DNA of 53,245 nt from JAXGYX01 sp964487355. GTDB lineage: Bacteria; Bacillota; Clostridia; Saccharofermentanales; Fastidiosipilaceae. Numbering within the stretch: position 1 is the first letter of the stretch; each line of letters opens with the position of its first letter. Both the position numbers and the translations under genes were made by a program. The notes beneath the pieces are model-generated. The model was not told the origin of the DNA and ran no database searches. It worked only from the letters and a program-made list of their open reading frames with translations. Where the stretch lies: positions 1 to 53,245 of the forward strand of contig CAZAPS010000009.1 in the NCBI GenBank assembly GCA_964487355.1, in the 5' to 3' direction. This document shows positions 1 to 8,109 of the stretch, piece after piece.

Positions 1-422
<422 letters not shown>

Positions 423-527
423 CATATAACAATGTTGAAGCTAGCTAAATTCTGCTTCTTAACCTAAATTTCGGGAGTATCGGAAACTTTGTGTATCCAT
501 AAGTAGCACTCAAATGATCATGTGTGA

Positions 528-575
528 AACCGCCTGCCTGTTGTCTGTTTATCAGCGTCAGGTGGGTGGTTTTTC
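528..575 (+). terminator. Rho-independent terminator of the partial gene
   Basis: A 13-bp stem with G-U wobbles pairs 528-540 with 559-571 and runs into a T-rich tract. It lies about 105 bases after the stop codon of the Pro-Glu protein. Confidence 0.75.
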
Positions 576-579
576 GTTA

Positions 580-795
580 GCACAGTTTAACTAGAACATT
601 TGTTGACCGGTCGACCCGGCCTTCAATCTTACTCCATTTTGCGGTGATATCCTGAGTCGCCGCCAGGCACAAGGATTTGACAAAGCGGTGTCGGCCGGGT
701 AAGCGACCTTCTTTTGATGACGTCTCGCAGGCAACGATTGAAACTCTCAATTCTGTTCGCCCGTTCAGAGAATCCCGGTTTGGTTCGATCGGTGG
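580..795 (-). pseudogene. Decayed, frameshifted IS256/Mutator-type transposase C-terminus
   Basis: Two overlapping minus-strand frames together resemble the C-terminal signature of IS256-family transposases. One frame (about 780-705) reads RIESFNRCLRDVIKRR, comparable to the family's AIESxNxxLRKVxKxR. The next frame (about 705-620) reads FVKSLCLAATQDITAKWSK, comparable to the family's xxKxLYLAxxDIxxKW. A frameshift near 705 separates them and nothing is left of the catalytic N-terminal part. It is a relic, not an active element. The match is by eye against family consensus, so moderate confidence. Confidence 0.55.
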
Positions 796-820
796 ACATC
801 GTGTAGCGCGACGATTCAAA

Positions 821-848
821 TAAAAAAAGGGCTGTCGTTCGACAGCCC
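821..848 (-). terminator. Rho-independent terminator of the Gfo/Idh/MocA dehydrogenase gene
   Basis: On the minus strand GGGCTGTC and GACAGCCC form a perfect 8-bp stem with a four-base loop, followed by seven T. It starts 28 bases after the stop codon. Confidence 0.9.
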
Positions 849-875
849 CAAACAAGTAAACAGCTCAAAGACAAA

Positions 876-1895
876 TCAATCCATGCTCAACAATTGACCG
901 CCGTTTTCAAATGATTCCTTGCAGCGATAGGCGATGCGTGTGCACTCGGTGCCATCGTAGACACCAATAGGAGGAGTCCGATCTTCCATGATGCAGCGAC
1001 AAAATTCTGATATCTCATTGATATAGGCCTGGTGCCAACGGGTCATGAAATCCTGGTAGCATTCCTGGCGGACGCCGTGCTCGTCATAAAGCTGAACCAG
1101 ATCCGGAGTTGGAATCGCCGAGATGCGGATGGTACCTTTGGTGCCGATGATCTCGGTCTCAACATGGGAGCCATGAGGCGCCGCTCTGCCCGCGAACAGG
1201 AATGCCATGGTGTCGTCTTTTAACTGCATCGTGCAGCTGACGTTGTCGCCGTCATTCCAGCTGGCGAACTCCTCGAACTCATAGCAGCCGCCGATCGCCC
1301 ATAATCTGTCCGGCTCGCTACCGCTGAACCAGCGGATTAGGTCAATATCGTGAACCGCCATATCCAAGAACTGACCGCCACTATGCGGACCAAAAGCGAT
1401 CGTGCCTTCGATGGTGCTTCTTGGATCGATCGAATAGCCACGGATCATGATGATTCTGCCTATGTCACCTCTATCGATGCGCTGTTTGGCATTGATATAA
1501 GAAGGATCAAAACGACGCATAAATCCCAGCATGAACTTCTGGTCAGGATGAGCTTCCACAGCCGCTTCGGCTTTTTTGCACTCTTCGACAGTCACGCCCA
1601 AAGGTTTCTCGGAGAAAACATGTTTTCCATTTTCAAGGGCGATGCGAATTTGTTCCGGATGAAATGCCGACGGTGAAACAATGACAATCGCGTCCAAATC
1701 TGGATTTTTGCACATTTCCTCAAAATCTGTGTAGGTATTCGGCACACCGAGCTCGGCGGCGACTTTTTTCAAATTGTCTTCGGCCACATCGCAAAGCGCA
1801 AGCAGTTCCGCTTCGGGAATCAGCGAGGCGATATTTTTAGCATGTTCATAGCCAAGGCGACCCAGTCCCACAGAACCAATTTTAATTTTTTTCAT
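876..1895 (-). CDS. Gfo/Idh/MocA family NAD(P)-dependent dehydrogenase, inositol 2-dehydrogenase-like
   Basis: Predicted cytosolic oxidoreductase of 339 aa acting on a cyclitol or sugar. The N-terminal Rossmann fold shows GSVGLGRLGYEH (residues about 6-17). The family's EKP motif is present in FSEKPLGV (about 97), and the substrate-side motif AVHDIDLIRWF holds the conserved Asp and His. The length is typical for IolG-like enzymes. The open frame extends 30 codons further upstream, but GGAG lies 8 bases before the ATG at 1895 and the Rossmann strand begins right there, so this start is preferred. It is a single-gene unit with its own terminator. Substrate is not decidable from sequence; an isomerase of the IolE type lies far away at 51267 and need not be linked. 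Confidence 0.85.
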   Translation of the reverse strand: MKKIKIGSVGLGRLGYEHAKNIASLIPEAELLALCDVAEDNLKKVAAELGVPNTYTDFEEMCKNPDLDAIVIVSPSAFHPEQIRIALENGKHVFSEKPLGVTVEECKKAEAAVEAHPDQKFMLGFMRRFDPSYINAKQRIDRGDIGRIIMIRGYSIDPRSTIEGTIAFGPHSGGQFLDMAVHDIDLIRWFSGSEPDRLWAIGGCYEFEEFASWNDGDNVSCTMQLKDDTMAFLFAGRAAPHGSHVETEIIGTKGTIRISAIPTPDLVQLYDEHGVRQECYQDFMTRWHQAYINEISEFCRCIMEDRTPPIGVYDGTECTRIAYRCKESFENGGQLLSMD

Positions 1896-2066
1896 TTCCA
1901 GATCTCCATTCCTTCCAAGCAAACTTGATTTTTCCGATATGAGTATTCTATCACGATTTTTATTTAATTTCGACAGAACCCTCATCTGATTTTAACGATT
2001 CCTATGCAATTCCACCAGTAATATTGGCTGTTCGCGTCTGAATCACAGCGCACCTCAACTCTGTAC

Positions 2067-2072
2067 TATAAT
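2067..2072 (+). promoter_or_regulatory. Candidate -10 box for the 297-aa gene
   Basis: TATAAT 116 bases before the ATG at 2188; no good -35 hexamer is visible upstream. The leader that would follow is strongly structured (see next entry). Confidence 0.4.
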
Positions 2073-2157
2073 GTGAGCGTTAGCGAAATATCTCTCACTG
2101 TGGCCGGATAGGCGCGTGCCACAGACGTGATGCGGTGGTGATGAAACCTCGTCACGT
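2073..2157 (+). promoter_or_regulatory. Structured leader with three consecutive hairpins
   Basis: Three back-to-back inverted repeats fill the leader: GTGAG 2073-2077 with CTCAC 2094-2098; CTGTGGC 2098-2104 with GCCACAG 2118-2124; ACGTGA 2125-2130 with TCACGT 2152-2157. There is no T-run, so this is not a plain terminator. It could be a cis-regulatory leader or a small RNA. Confidence 0.4.
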
Positions 2158-2187
2158 GACCAATTTTGAATTGACAATTATTTAACA

Positions 2188-3081
2188 ATGAAAAAAGTAA
2201 CTGCGCGAAACAATAAAGAAGCCCACGACGACATGGCTGAATTGGCTCGGCGATTTTCGACCGTGCAAATTCCGACCGACGCCGAACGTGACCGTTTTCT
2301 TAAAATCTGTCAAACAGCCGGCGAACGCGTGGCGACCCGGGAAGGGTTCAACGGCATTGGACTCTTGACCGAAAAATCTCTGCACGCTGTTCTAAAAGAT
2401 TTCTACGAACCGAATCCGGCTCACCAAGAGATTGTGGTTGGCACACAGGTCGCGGATATTTGTATAAACAATCACATCATTGAGATACAAAGTCATAGTT
2501 TGTCGGGTATGCACGGAAAAATAAAGCAATATCTCTCCGCTGGATATACAATCACCATCGTTCTCCCCTTGTTGGCAGAAAAGAAACTGGTTTGGATTGA
2601 TCCTGTTTCCAAAGAAGCGACCGCTCCACGTAAGTCGCCACGATCCGCCACAATTTATGACACCACTCGAGAATTGATGCGTCTGCGTCCTTTTTTGACG
2701 GATCCACGCGTATCCGTCGAATTTTGTTTCATTTCCGTCTTGGAATACCGGCTGCGAGACGGCTGGTCACACGATGGCAAGAGAGGATCTCAACGACTGG
2801 AGCTGATGCCGGCCGATCTTCACCAAATCGTGTCATTCACGACAAAGGAGGATTATGGTGTTTTGATCCCAAGTGATCTAAAAGAGCCATTCACCTCAGC
2901 CGACTTCGCGCTTGCGGCGGGCATCTCCCGACCCGTCGGTTCAAGTTGCCTGACTTTGCTCAATCAACTCACTCTGGTCAAGCGGATCGGCAAGCTTGGC
3001 CGGGCTTATCTATACTCCCTGCCAATTGAGCCGCCCCGAACGACCTCGCAAGTCAGCGATTCGACGAATTTTGAAATATAA
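2188..3081 (+). CDS. Uncharacterised protein with PD-(D/E)xK-like motif and C-terminal winged-helix-like segment
   Basis: 297 aa, no signal peptide or membrane segment, so probably cytosolic. Residues about 65-105 contain VADICINNHIIEIQS, an Asp followed after a beta turn by Glu-x-Gln, which is the layout of the PD-(D/E)xK nuclease core; a conserved-looking GLLTEKSLHAVLKDFYEP helix precedes it. The last 70 residues (PFTSADFALAAGISR...) look like a winged helix of the kind that reads DNA. I recall similar uncharacterised proteins in Clostridia but cannot name a proven function. No Shine-Dalgarno is visible before the ATG, so the start is less certain; an internal ATG at 2233 has none either. 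Confidence 0.7.
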   Translation: MKKVTARNNKEAHDDMAELARRFSTVQIPTDAERDRFLKICQTAGERVATREGFNGIGLLTEKSLHAVLKDFYEPNPAHQEIVVGTQVADICINNHIIEIQSHSLSGMHGKIKQYLSAGYTITIVLPLLAEKKLVWIDPVSKEATAPRKSPRSATIYDTTRELMRLRPFLTDPRVSVEFCFISVLEYRLRDGWSHDGKRGSQRLELMPADLHQIVSFTTKEDYGVLIPSDLKEPFTSADFALAAGISRPVGSSCLTLLNQLTLVKRIGKLGRAYLYSLPIEPPRTTSQVSDSTNFEI

Positions 3082-3154
3082 GTCGACACTTAATAGCATA
3101 TTTATTATAATAGTTATCATAAACTAAACGCAGATGCGGATCGGAGTACCAAAC

Positions 3155-4153
3155 ATGAATACAACCAAACTTAAACAGCTTAACATCGCCAAAATCATCA
3201 ACTTCGTCACCGAAGAGCCTAATTGCACAGTCGCGCAAGTGGCACGAGGCACGGCGTTAAGCATCGCGACCTGCGGCAACATCATGAATGAGCTGTTAAA
3301 GTCAGAAGAATTGTTGGAAACCGGGTTGGATAGATATAGCGGAGGACGTCCCGCGAAGCGATATAGCATCAACCCTGATTTTTTTCATGTCCTTTGTATT
3401 CAGCTTTATGTGACCGGCGACAAAGATTACATCCAATATCTTATCGCCAACCGCATTGGTCAGATCATTGAATTTAGTCAGCCCCTTCAAGTGACAGTCG
3501 ATATCAACCGGCTCTCCCGGGTAATCGAGAACGCGCTTGGCAAGGATCACCTGATCCGAGCGGTTGGCATCGGAGTGCCGGGCATGGTGTACGAGGGAAA
3601 GGTTGATGGAAATTGTGACAATCGCAAACTGCGTGACATTGATTTGCTCGCCGAACTGACTGATCGCTTTGATTTACAGTTCATTGCCGAAAACAACATG
3701 AATTTAATCGCGCTCGGATATTTTAGAATCGAGGAGTGCACGGTTGAAGAATCGATCACCATCGTCAATTTCCCTCCCAACGACTGCATCGGAGCGGGCA
3801 CGGTCATCGGTGGGAAACTGTTGAACGGGAAAAGTAGTTTTTCAGGCGAACTGTCTTATCTCCCATTTTCTGAGTTTGACGAACAACGTCACATCGTGTC
3901 TTTTTCTGAAGAGGAATATACGCTTTTTGTCGCTCGCATCATTCAGGTCGTGATCCCCTTGCTGAATCCAAACTCGTTGATTTTGACAGGAGCGATGATG
4001 AATGAGACTATTTTTAAGAAGTCGATCGAACTTTGTTCCACAAAAATCCCGGCCGCGCACATGCCCAACATGCTCATGGAGGTTGACACTCTGGAAGCCT
4101 ATAAAGTGGGTCTGTTGTACACAACCATCCTTTCTTTGGAACGAGTGATCTAG
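3155..4153 (+). CDS. ROK-family transcriptional regulator with degenerate kinase core
   Basis: 332 aa. The first 75 residues form a winged helix-turn-helix typical of NagC/XylR-type ROK repressors (VAQVARGTALSIATCGNIMNE, then a wing ending in GGRPAKRY). The rest is a ROK sugar-binding fold: VGIGVPGMV, an NNMNLIALGYF segment, and GAGTVIGGKLLNG. The zinc-binding HxxxxxCxCGxxGCxE motif of the family is absent, and the first phosphate-binding loop is not recognisable, so catalysis is unlikely and it probably only senses a ligand. GGAG sits 8 bases before the ATG at 3155, preferred over the upstream ATG at 3134. It may control the neighbouring DUF362 gene. Confidence 0.8.
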   Translation: MNTTKLKQLNIAKIINFVTEEPNCTVAQVARGTALSIATCGNIMNELLKSEELLETGLDRYSGGRPAKRYSINPDFFHVLCIQLYVTGDKDYIQYLIANRIGQIIEFSQPLQVTVDINRLSRVIENALGKDHLIRAVGIGVPGMVYEGKVDGNCDNRKLRDIDLLAELTDRFDLQFIAENNMNLIALGYFRIEECTVEESITIVNFPPNDCIGAGTVIGGKLLNGKSSFSGELSYLPFSEFDEQRHIVSFSEEEYTLFVARIIQVVIPLLNPNSLILTGAMMNETIFKKSIELCSTKIPAAHMPNMLMEVDTLEAYKVGLLYTTILSLERVI

Positions 4154-4239
4154 AACAACGTGTGCGAGGCGCGCTCCGCCGGCGTCGCTTGACCACAGAA
4201 GATGGATCACTCACTCCGGCATACAATTTGGAGGAGAAT

Positions 4240-5364
4240 ATGAAACCATCAACTGTATATTTCGCTGATTTTCGAACTGATTTTTCAGAAACATTGCCGA
4301 TGAAATTTTCGCGTTTAATCCGCGAATCCGGTTTGGATCAAATTGATTTTGACCGTAAGTTTGTCGCGATTAAAATTCATTTTGGCGAAGCGGGCAATTT
4401 GGCGCATCTGCGTCCCGCCTATGCCCGCGCGTTGGCGCAGGAAATCAAGCGACTCGGTGGCAAGCCATTCCTGACCGACTGCAACACATTATATGTTGGT
4501 GCGCGAAAGAACGCGATCGACCATTTGACCTGCGCCGAGACGAATGGCTTCAATCTTTTAACCACCGGTTGCCAAAACATCATCGCCGATGGATTGAAGG
4601 GAACCGACGAGGTCGAAGTGCCCATTGACTTAAATCACTGTAAGACCGCGAAAATCGGGCGGGCCGTCATGGACGCGGATATCATTATCTCATTAAATCA
4701 TTTTAAGTGTCATGAGGCGACCGGCTTCGGCGGAGCGATCAAGAATTTGGGCATGGGCTGTGGCTCGCGCGCGGGCAAAATGGAAATGCACAACAGTGGC
4801 AAGCCGAAGGTGGACACCGCTCTTTGTATCAGTTGCGGCGCATGTTTTAGAAATTGCGCGCATGGAGCGATTTCATTCATAGAAACAAAGGCGTTCATCG
4901 ATCAGGAAATCTGTGTTGGCTGCGGCCGCTGTATCGGTGTCTGCCCAACAGACGCGGTCCAACCAACCGGCGCGCACAGCAACCAGATCTTGTGGGAAAA
5001 GATGAATGAATATACTTACGCCGTGTTGAAGGAACGCCCATCATTCCATATCTCATTGTTGATGGATGTCAGTCCATTTTGCGATTGCCACGCTGAAAAC
5101 GATGTCCCCATCATCCCAAACGTCGGCATGTTCGCGTCGCTCGATCCCGTGGCGATCGATCGCGCCTGCGCGGACGCGTCCAACAAAATGCCGATCATGC
5201 CGGGTTCTGTGCTGGACAGCGATCGAAATCGAGACGAGAGCGACTTGTTCAAGAGGATGCATCCCGAGACCGACTGGCGGACAGGCCTGCAGGCGGCGGA
5301 AGAAATCGGATTGGGCTCACAAAGCTACGAACTAATCGATATCGACAACGAAGACTCAAACTGA
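4240..5364 (+). CDS. DUF362 domain protein with two 4Fe-4S ferredoxin clusters
   Basis: 374 aa, cytosolic. The DUF362 region covers the N-terminal half (KFVAIKIHFGEAGN, FLTDCNTLY, SLNHFKCHEATGFGGAIKN). Residues about 190-250 carry two CxxCxxCxxxC motifs (CISCGACFRNC, CVGCGRCIGVC), so two 4Fe-4S clusters are expected. The C-terminal part (NVGMFASLDPVAIDRAC) is again DUF362. Members are thought to be iron-sulfur redox proteins; the substrate is unknown. A strong GGAGGAG precedes the ATG at 4240. It lies 86 bases after the ROK regulator on the same strand. Confidence 0.85.
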   Translation: MKPSTVYFADFRTDFSETLPMKFSRLIRESGLDQIDFDRKFVAIKIHFGEAGNLAHLRPAYARALAQEIKRLGGKPFLTDCNTLYVGARKNAIDHLTCAETNGFNLLTTGCQNIIADGLKGTDEVEVPIDLNHCKTAKIGRAVMDADIIISLNHFKCHEATGFGGAIKNLGMGCGSRAGKMEMHNSGKPKVDTALCISCGACFRNCAHGAISFIETKAFIDQEICVGCGRCIGVCPTDAVQPTGAHSNQILWEKMNEYTYAVLKERPSFHISLLMDVSPFCDCHAENDVPIIPNVGMFASLDPVAIDRACADASNKMPIMPGSVLDSDRNRDESDLFKRMHPETDWRTGLQAAEEIGLGSQSYELIDIDNEDSN

Positions 5365-5439
5365 CGACTCACTCAAAAATTGGTCGGCGAGAAACACGCC
5401 GGATGGACCCCGGCGCTCCTATAACACCGCGTCGCGTGT

Positions 5440-6108
5440 CTAATCATTTGTCGAACGGCGCAATTCGCGCTCGCCTTCTTTCTGCGCGATCGACATAACC
5501 TTTCTTCTCCGTCTCGCGGCCAATCCGCCCGCGCGTCTGGCTGCGCGGCGATCCCGTTTACGCTGTTTTTCTTTTTCACGGTCCGCGCGAACCATTTCCC
5601 GCAATTGAACAAACAGACGCTCTTCTCCGTGTTCAGCCAGATAGAGCAATGTTTCGTCCAAAAGGCGATCGGTCTCGGGGTGAATCAGGCTGGCGTGGCG
5701 GGAATGAAGATAATATTCGTAAGGAGCGCGGTCAAGGTATCCATCACCCTGATAAATTTTGCACGCGGCGATTCGGTCACAGATCATTTCCACAAAAAAA
5801 CGCGTCGGCATCTTAACTCCGGCTGTGCGACGCTCCAATCTGTTGTAATCGGTCCAATATTCCAAATGGTGGCGATTGCGTCCTTTATGGCGCAGCCATG
5901 CCGCGGAATAACCATATTCCCTGCGTTCTTCCTCATTCGGACTGTGGTGACCGGTAAAATATCTGGCGCCGGTCACAAACTCAGCGGGGCGATATTTGGA
6001 TAAATCATGCCGCAAGCCCTGCATGAGAATGCCGGCGCGACGGCATAGCCGAATGACCAGATGGCGATGCCTTGTGATGGTCAAAAAATGTTTGATCGGA
6101 TGTGCCAA
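5440..6108 (-). CDS. DUF5662 family protein
   Basis: 222 aa, highly basic, no membrane segment. The N-terminal 150 residues match the DUF5662 pattern: a helix with HxLVIRLCRRAG, the motif HDLSKYRPAEF, FTGHHSP, and WLRHKGRNRHHLEYW, rich in His and Asp that could bind a metal. The C-terminal 50 residues are a Lys/Arg tail. The start is TTG at 6108, with AGAGG 5 bases upstream. It is last in the methionine block, 41 bases after the methyltransferase-reductase gene; no functional link is evident. Confidence 0.7.
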   Translation of the reverse strand: MAHPIKHFLTITRHRHLVIRLCRRAGILMQGLRHDLSKYRPAEFVTGARYFTGHHSPNEEERREYGYSAAWLRHKGRNRHHLEYWTDYNRLERRTAGVKMPTRFFVEMICDRIAACKIYQGDGYLDRAPYEYYLHSRHASLIHPETDRLLDETLLYLAEHGEERLFVQLREMVRADREKEKQRKRDRRAARRAGGLAARRRRKVMSIAQKEGERELRRSTND

Positions 6109-6149
6109 TGCGACCTCTCTTCATGCTCAAGCGGCGATCACGTCGTTAA

Positions 6150-8075
6150 TCAAAGTTTTTTTAATTCACCTAAAATACGTTTCACAAGTTCAACCCGGTT
6201 GAACGGCGTGATCAGATAAAAACCGGAGACACTGTCAGCGATCGCCTCACCCGCTTGGACCGAAACCTCCAGTGCCACCTCTTCTCCTTGTTCACGATTC
6301 AAGCCTTCGTACCGGGCGATTAATTCCGGATCCAGCACAATTCCGGACAATTCATTTTGCATATACTGAGCATTTCGATAACTGACAACCGGCAAAATAC
6401 CGCCCATGATTTTAATTTCAGGTGGCAACACCGACCTTAATTTCGCCATCCGCCTCACCGCCCGTTCGGACAATACCGGCTGTGTGTAAAAAATACTGAT
6501 GCCGTTCTCAATTTTTCGTTTTGCCTTACTCAGCTCAGCCTCAAAGGATTGAGCGTTGATGTTGAAGGCCCCCGCGATCGAAAGCGGCTTCGGGAAGACC
6601 TCCTGATTTAAATTCGTGATGAACTTCGCCAAATTGACGGAGTTGAAGTTAAAAACAGCCTTCACCTCATCTCGCTCAGCCCGGGGAATCGGATCACCTG
6701 TCACAATGATTATATTTCGCACATCTTCGACACTGAGACCCAACAGCAGCGCTTTGGTCGCGTTCAAATTGCGATCACGACAGGTCAGATGAGGAACGGG
6801 AACCGCTTTTTTCAACACCTTGCGCAGTTTGCAGGCCATCAGAGAGCTGTCGACACGTGGACGCGCGACCGGACAGTCGGCGATGGTGATCGCGTCCGCT
6901 CCCGCCACCTCGATCGCCAACGCCCCTTTCAAATAGTCGTCAATATGTGCGGTTTCAGGTGAATCATATTCCACTGCGAAGACTGTCTCACCTGCATTGA
7001 ATTTATCCAGTAACGGGTTTCCTGAACCGGCGAGGGCGGCAGCCTCATCCGAATGGTCAAGTTGTTTTGTTTGCCCAATTTCAACAGAAGGCGCTGCTTT
7101 TCGCTCAGTTGACCGATCCGATAAAATCCGGATCTCCGGAACCACGGGCGCCTCTCGTGCAGGCACCGAAAGCGCGTCGGACACCGCACGTTCTCTTTGC
7201 TGTTTTTTTAAAAGATCATCAACCGCGCGGATGTCTCCGGGAGAAGTTCCACAGCAGCCACCGACCAGCCTGGCGCCCGCCTCGATGATTTTTGAAACTT
7301 GTCCGGCGAAATAGTCCGGCGTGTTGGGAAAATAAATCTCCCGGTTGATGACGGTGGGGTAACCCGCGTTTGGCAAGACAGCCAATGGTTTACGCGGGGT
7401 CGGAACCGATTGGATCAAATTCAGCATATGGGTGGGACCGGACACACAATTAAGACCAAACACATCCGGTTCAAGAGCCTGATCCAATTCTTCAAACAAC
7501 GTGCGAATCGATATGCCTGTGGCGGTGAATCCCTCCGGTTGGACGGCGAAGGTCGCCATGATGACCGCGTCGGGCGCTTTGGCGCGGACCAGAGCGGCCG
7601 CTTTGAGCATCATGGAATCACTTTCAAGCGTCTCAAAAATAAATGTCCGGGCGCCCAAAGAGAGCCATACGTCGATCATCTCATCCAGTTCCGCCAAGTC
7701 TTCATTTTTGGTGAACTCGGAAAGAGAACCCAGGTCCGCGCCTACCGCGATTGGCTCCACGATGCCGGTATCTTCGCGAAACTGTCTAACCGCGGCCTGC
7801 GCGTTCTCCCAACCTGCGATCAATACCTTGCGCTGGCCCTCCGTATTCATCCCCAGCGAGCCACCGGTGGCCGCGTATGTGTTGGTGCGCAGCAAGCGGG
7901 CACCCGCGTCCAGGTATTCTCGATGAATCCGTTGAATGATCCGCGGTGTCTCCAGGTTCGCCCGCTCGCAGCCGGATGAGGCTCGATTGGTCAGCGCCTG
8001 ATAATAGGTCCCCATGGCTCCATCCGCCAGCACCACACCCCGTTCCAACATTGTCAATAAATTATCATTGTTCAT
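6150..8075 (-). CDS. Bifunctional homocysteine S-methyltransferase / 5,10-methylenetetrahydrofolate reductase
   Basis: 641 aa with two domains, the same architecture as Bacillus YitJ. Residues 1-310 form a homocysteine methyltransferase barrel with zinc ligands in GLNCVSGP (about 206) and GGCCGTSP (about 272). Residues about 350-641 form a MetF-type flavin-dependent methylene-THF reductase barrel (FAVEYDSP near the start, DAITIADCP, FYTQPVLSE, MGGILPVVSY). Together with MetH it would make methyl-THF and pass methyl groups to homocysteine. It follows metH by 34 bases on the same strand, so one operon is likely. Confidence 0.9.
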   Translation of the reverse strand: MNNDNLLTMLERGVVLADGAMGTYYQALTNRASSGCERANLETPRIIQRIHREYLDAGARLLRTNTYAATGGSLGMNTEGQRKVLIAGWENAQAAVRQFREDTGIVEPIAVGADLGSLSEFTKNEDLAELDEMIDVWLSLGARTFIFETLESDSMMLKAAALVRAKAPDAVIMATFAVQPEGFTATGISIRTLFEELDQALEPDVFGLNCVSGPTHMLNLIQSVPTPRKPLAVLPNAGYPTVINREIYFPNTPDYFAGQVSKIIEAGARLVGGCCGTSPGDIRAVDDLLKKQQRERAVSDALSVPAREAPVVPEIRILSDRSTERKAAPSVEIGQTKQLDHSDEAAALAGSGNPLLDKFNAGETVFAVEYDSPETAHIDDYLKGALAIEVAGADAITIADCPVARPRVDSSLMACKLRKVLKKAVPVPHLTCRDRNLNATKALLLGLSVEDVRNIIIVTGDPIPRAERDEVKAVFNFNSVNLAKFITNLNQEVFPKPLSIAGAFNINAQSFEAELSKAKRKIENGISIFYTQPVLSERAVRRMAKLRSVLPPEIKIMGGILPVVSYRNAQYMQNELSGIVLDPELIARYEGLNREQGEEVALEVSVQAGEAIADSVSGFYLITPFNRVELVKRILGELKKL

Positions 8076-8109
8076 GCAAACACCTTTCCAAGCGAATCAC
8101 GCGCGATCG

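Noticed and set aside
1032..1676. Plus-strand open frames opposite the dehydrogenase gene
   Set aside because: Shadows of the minus-strand coding sequence, without ribosome binding sites or recognisable domains.
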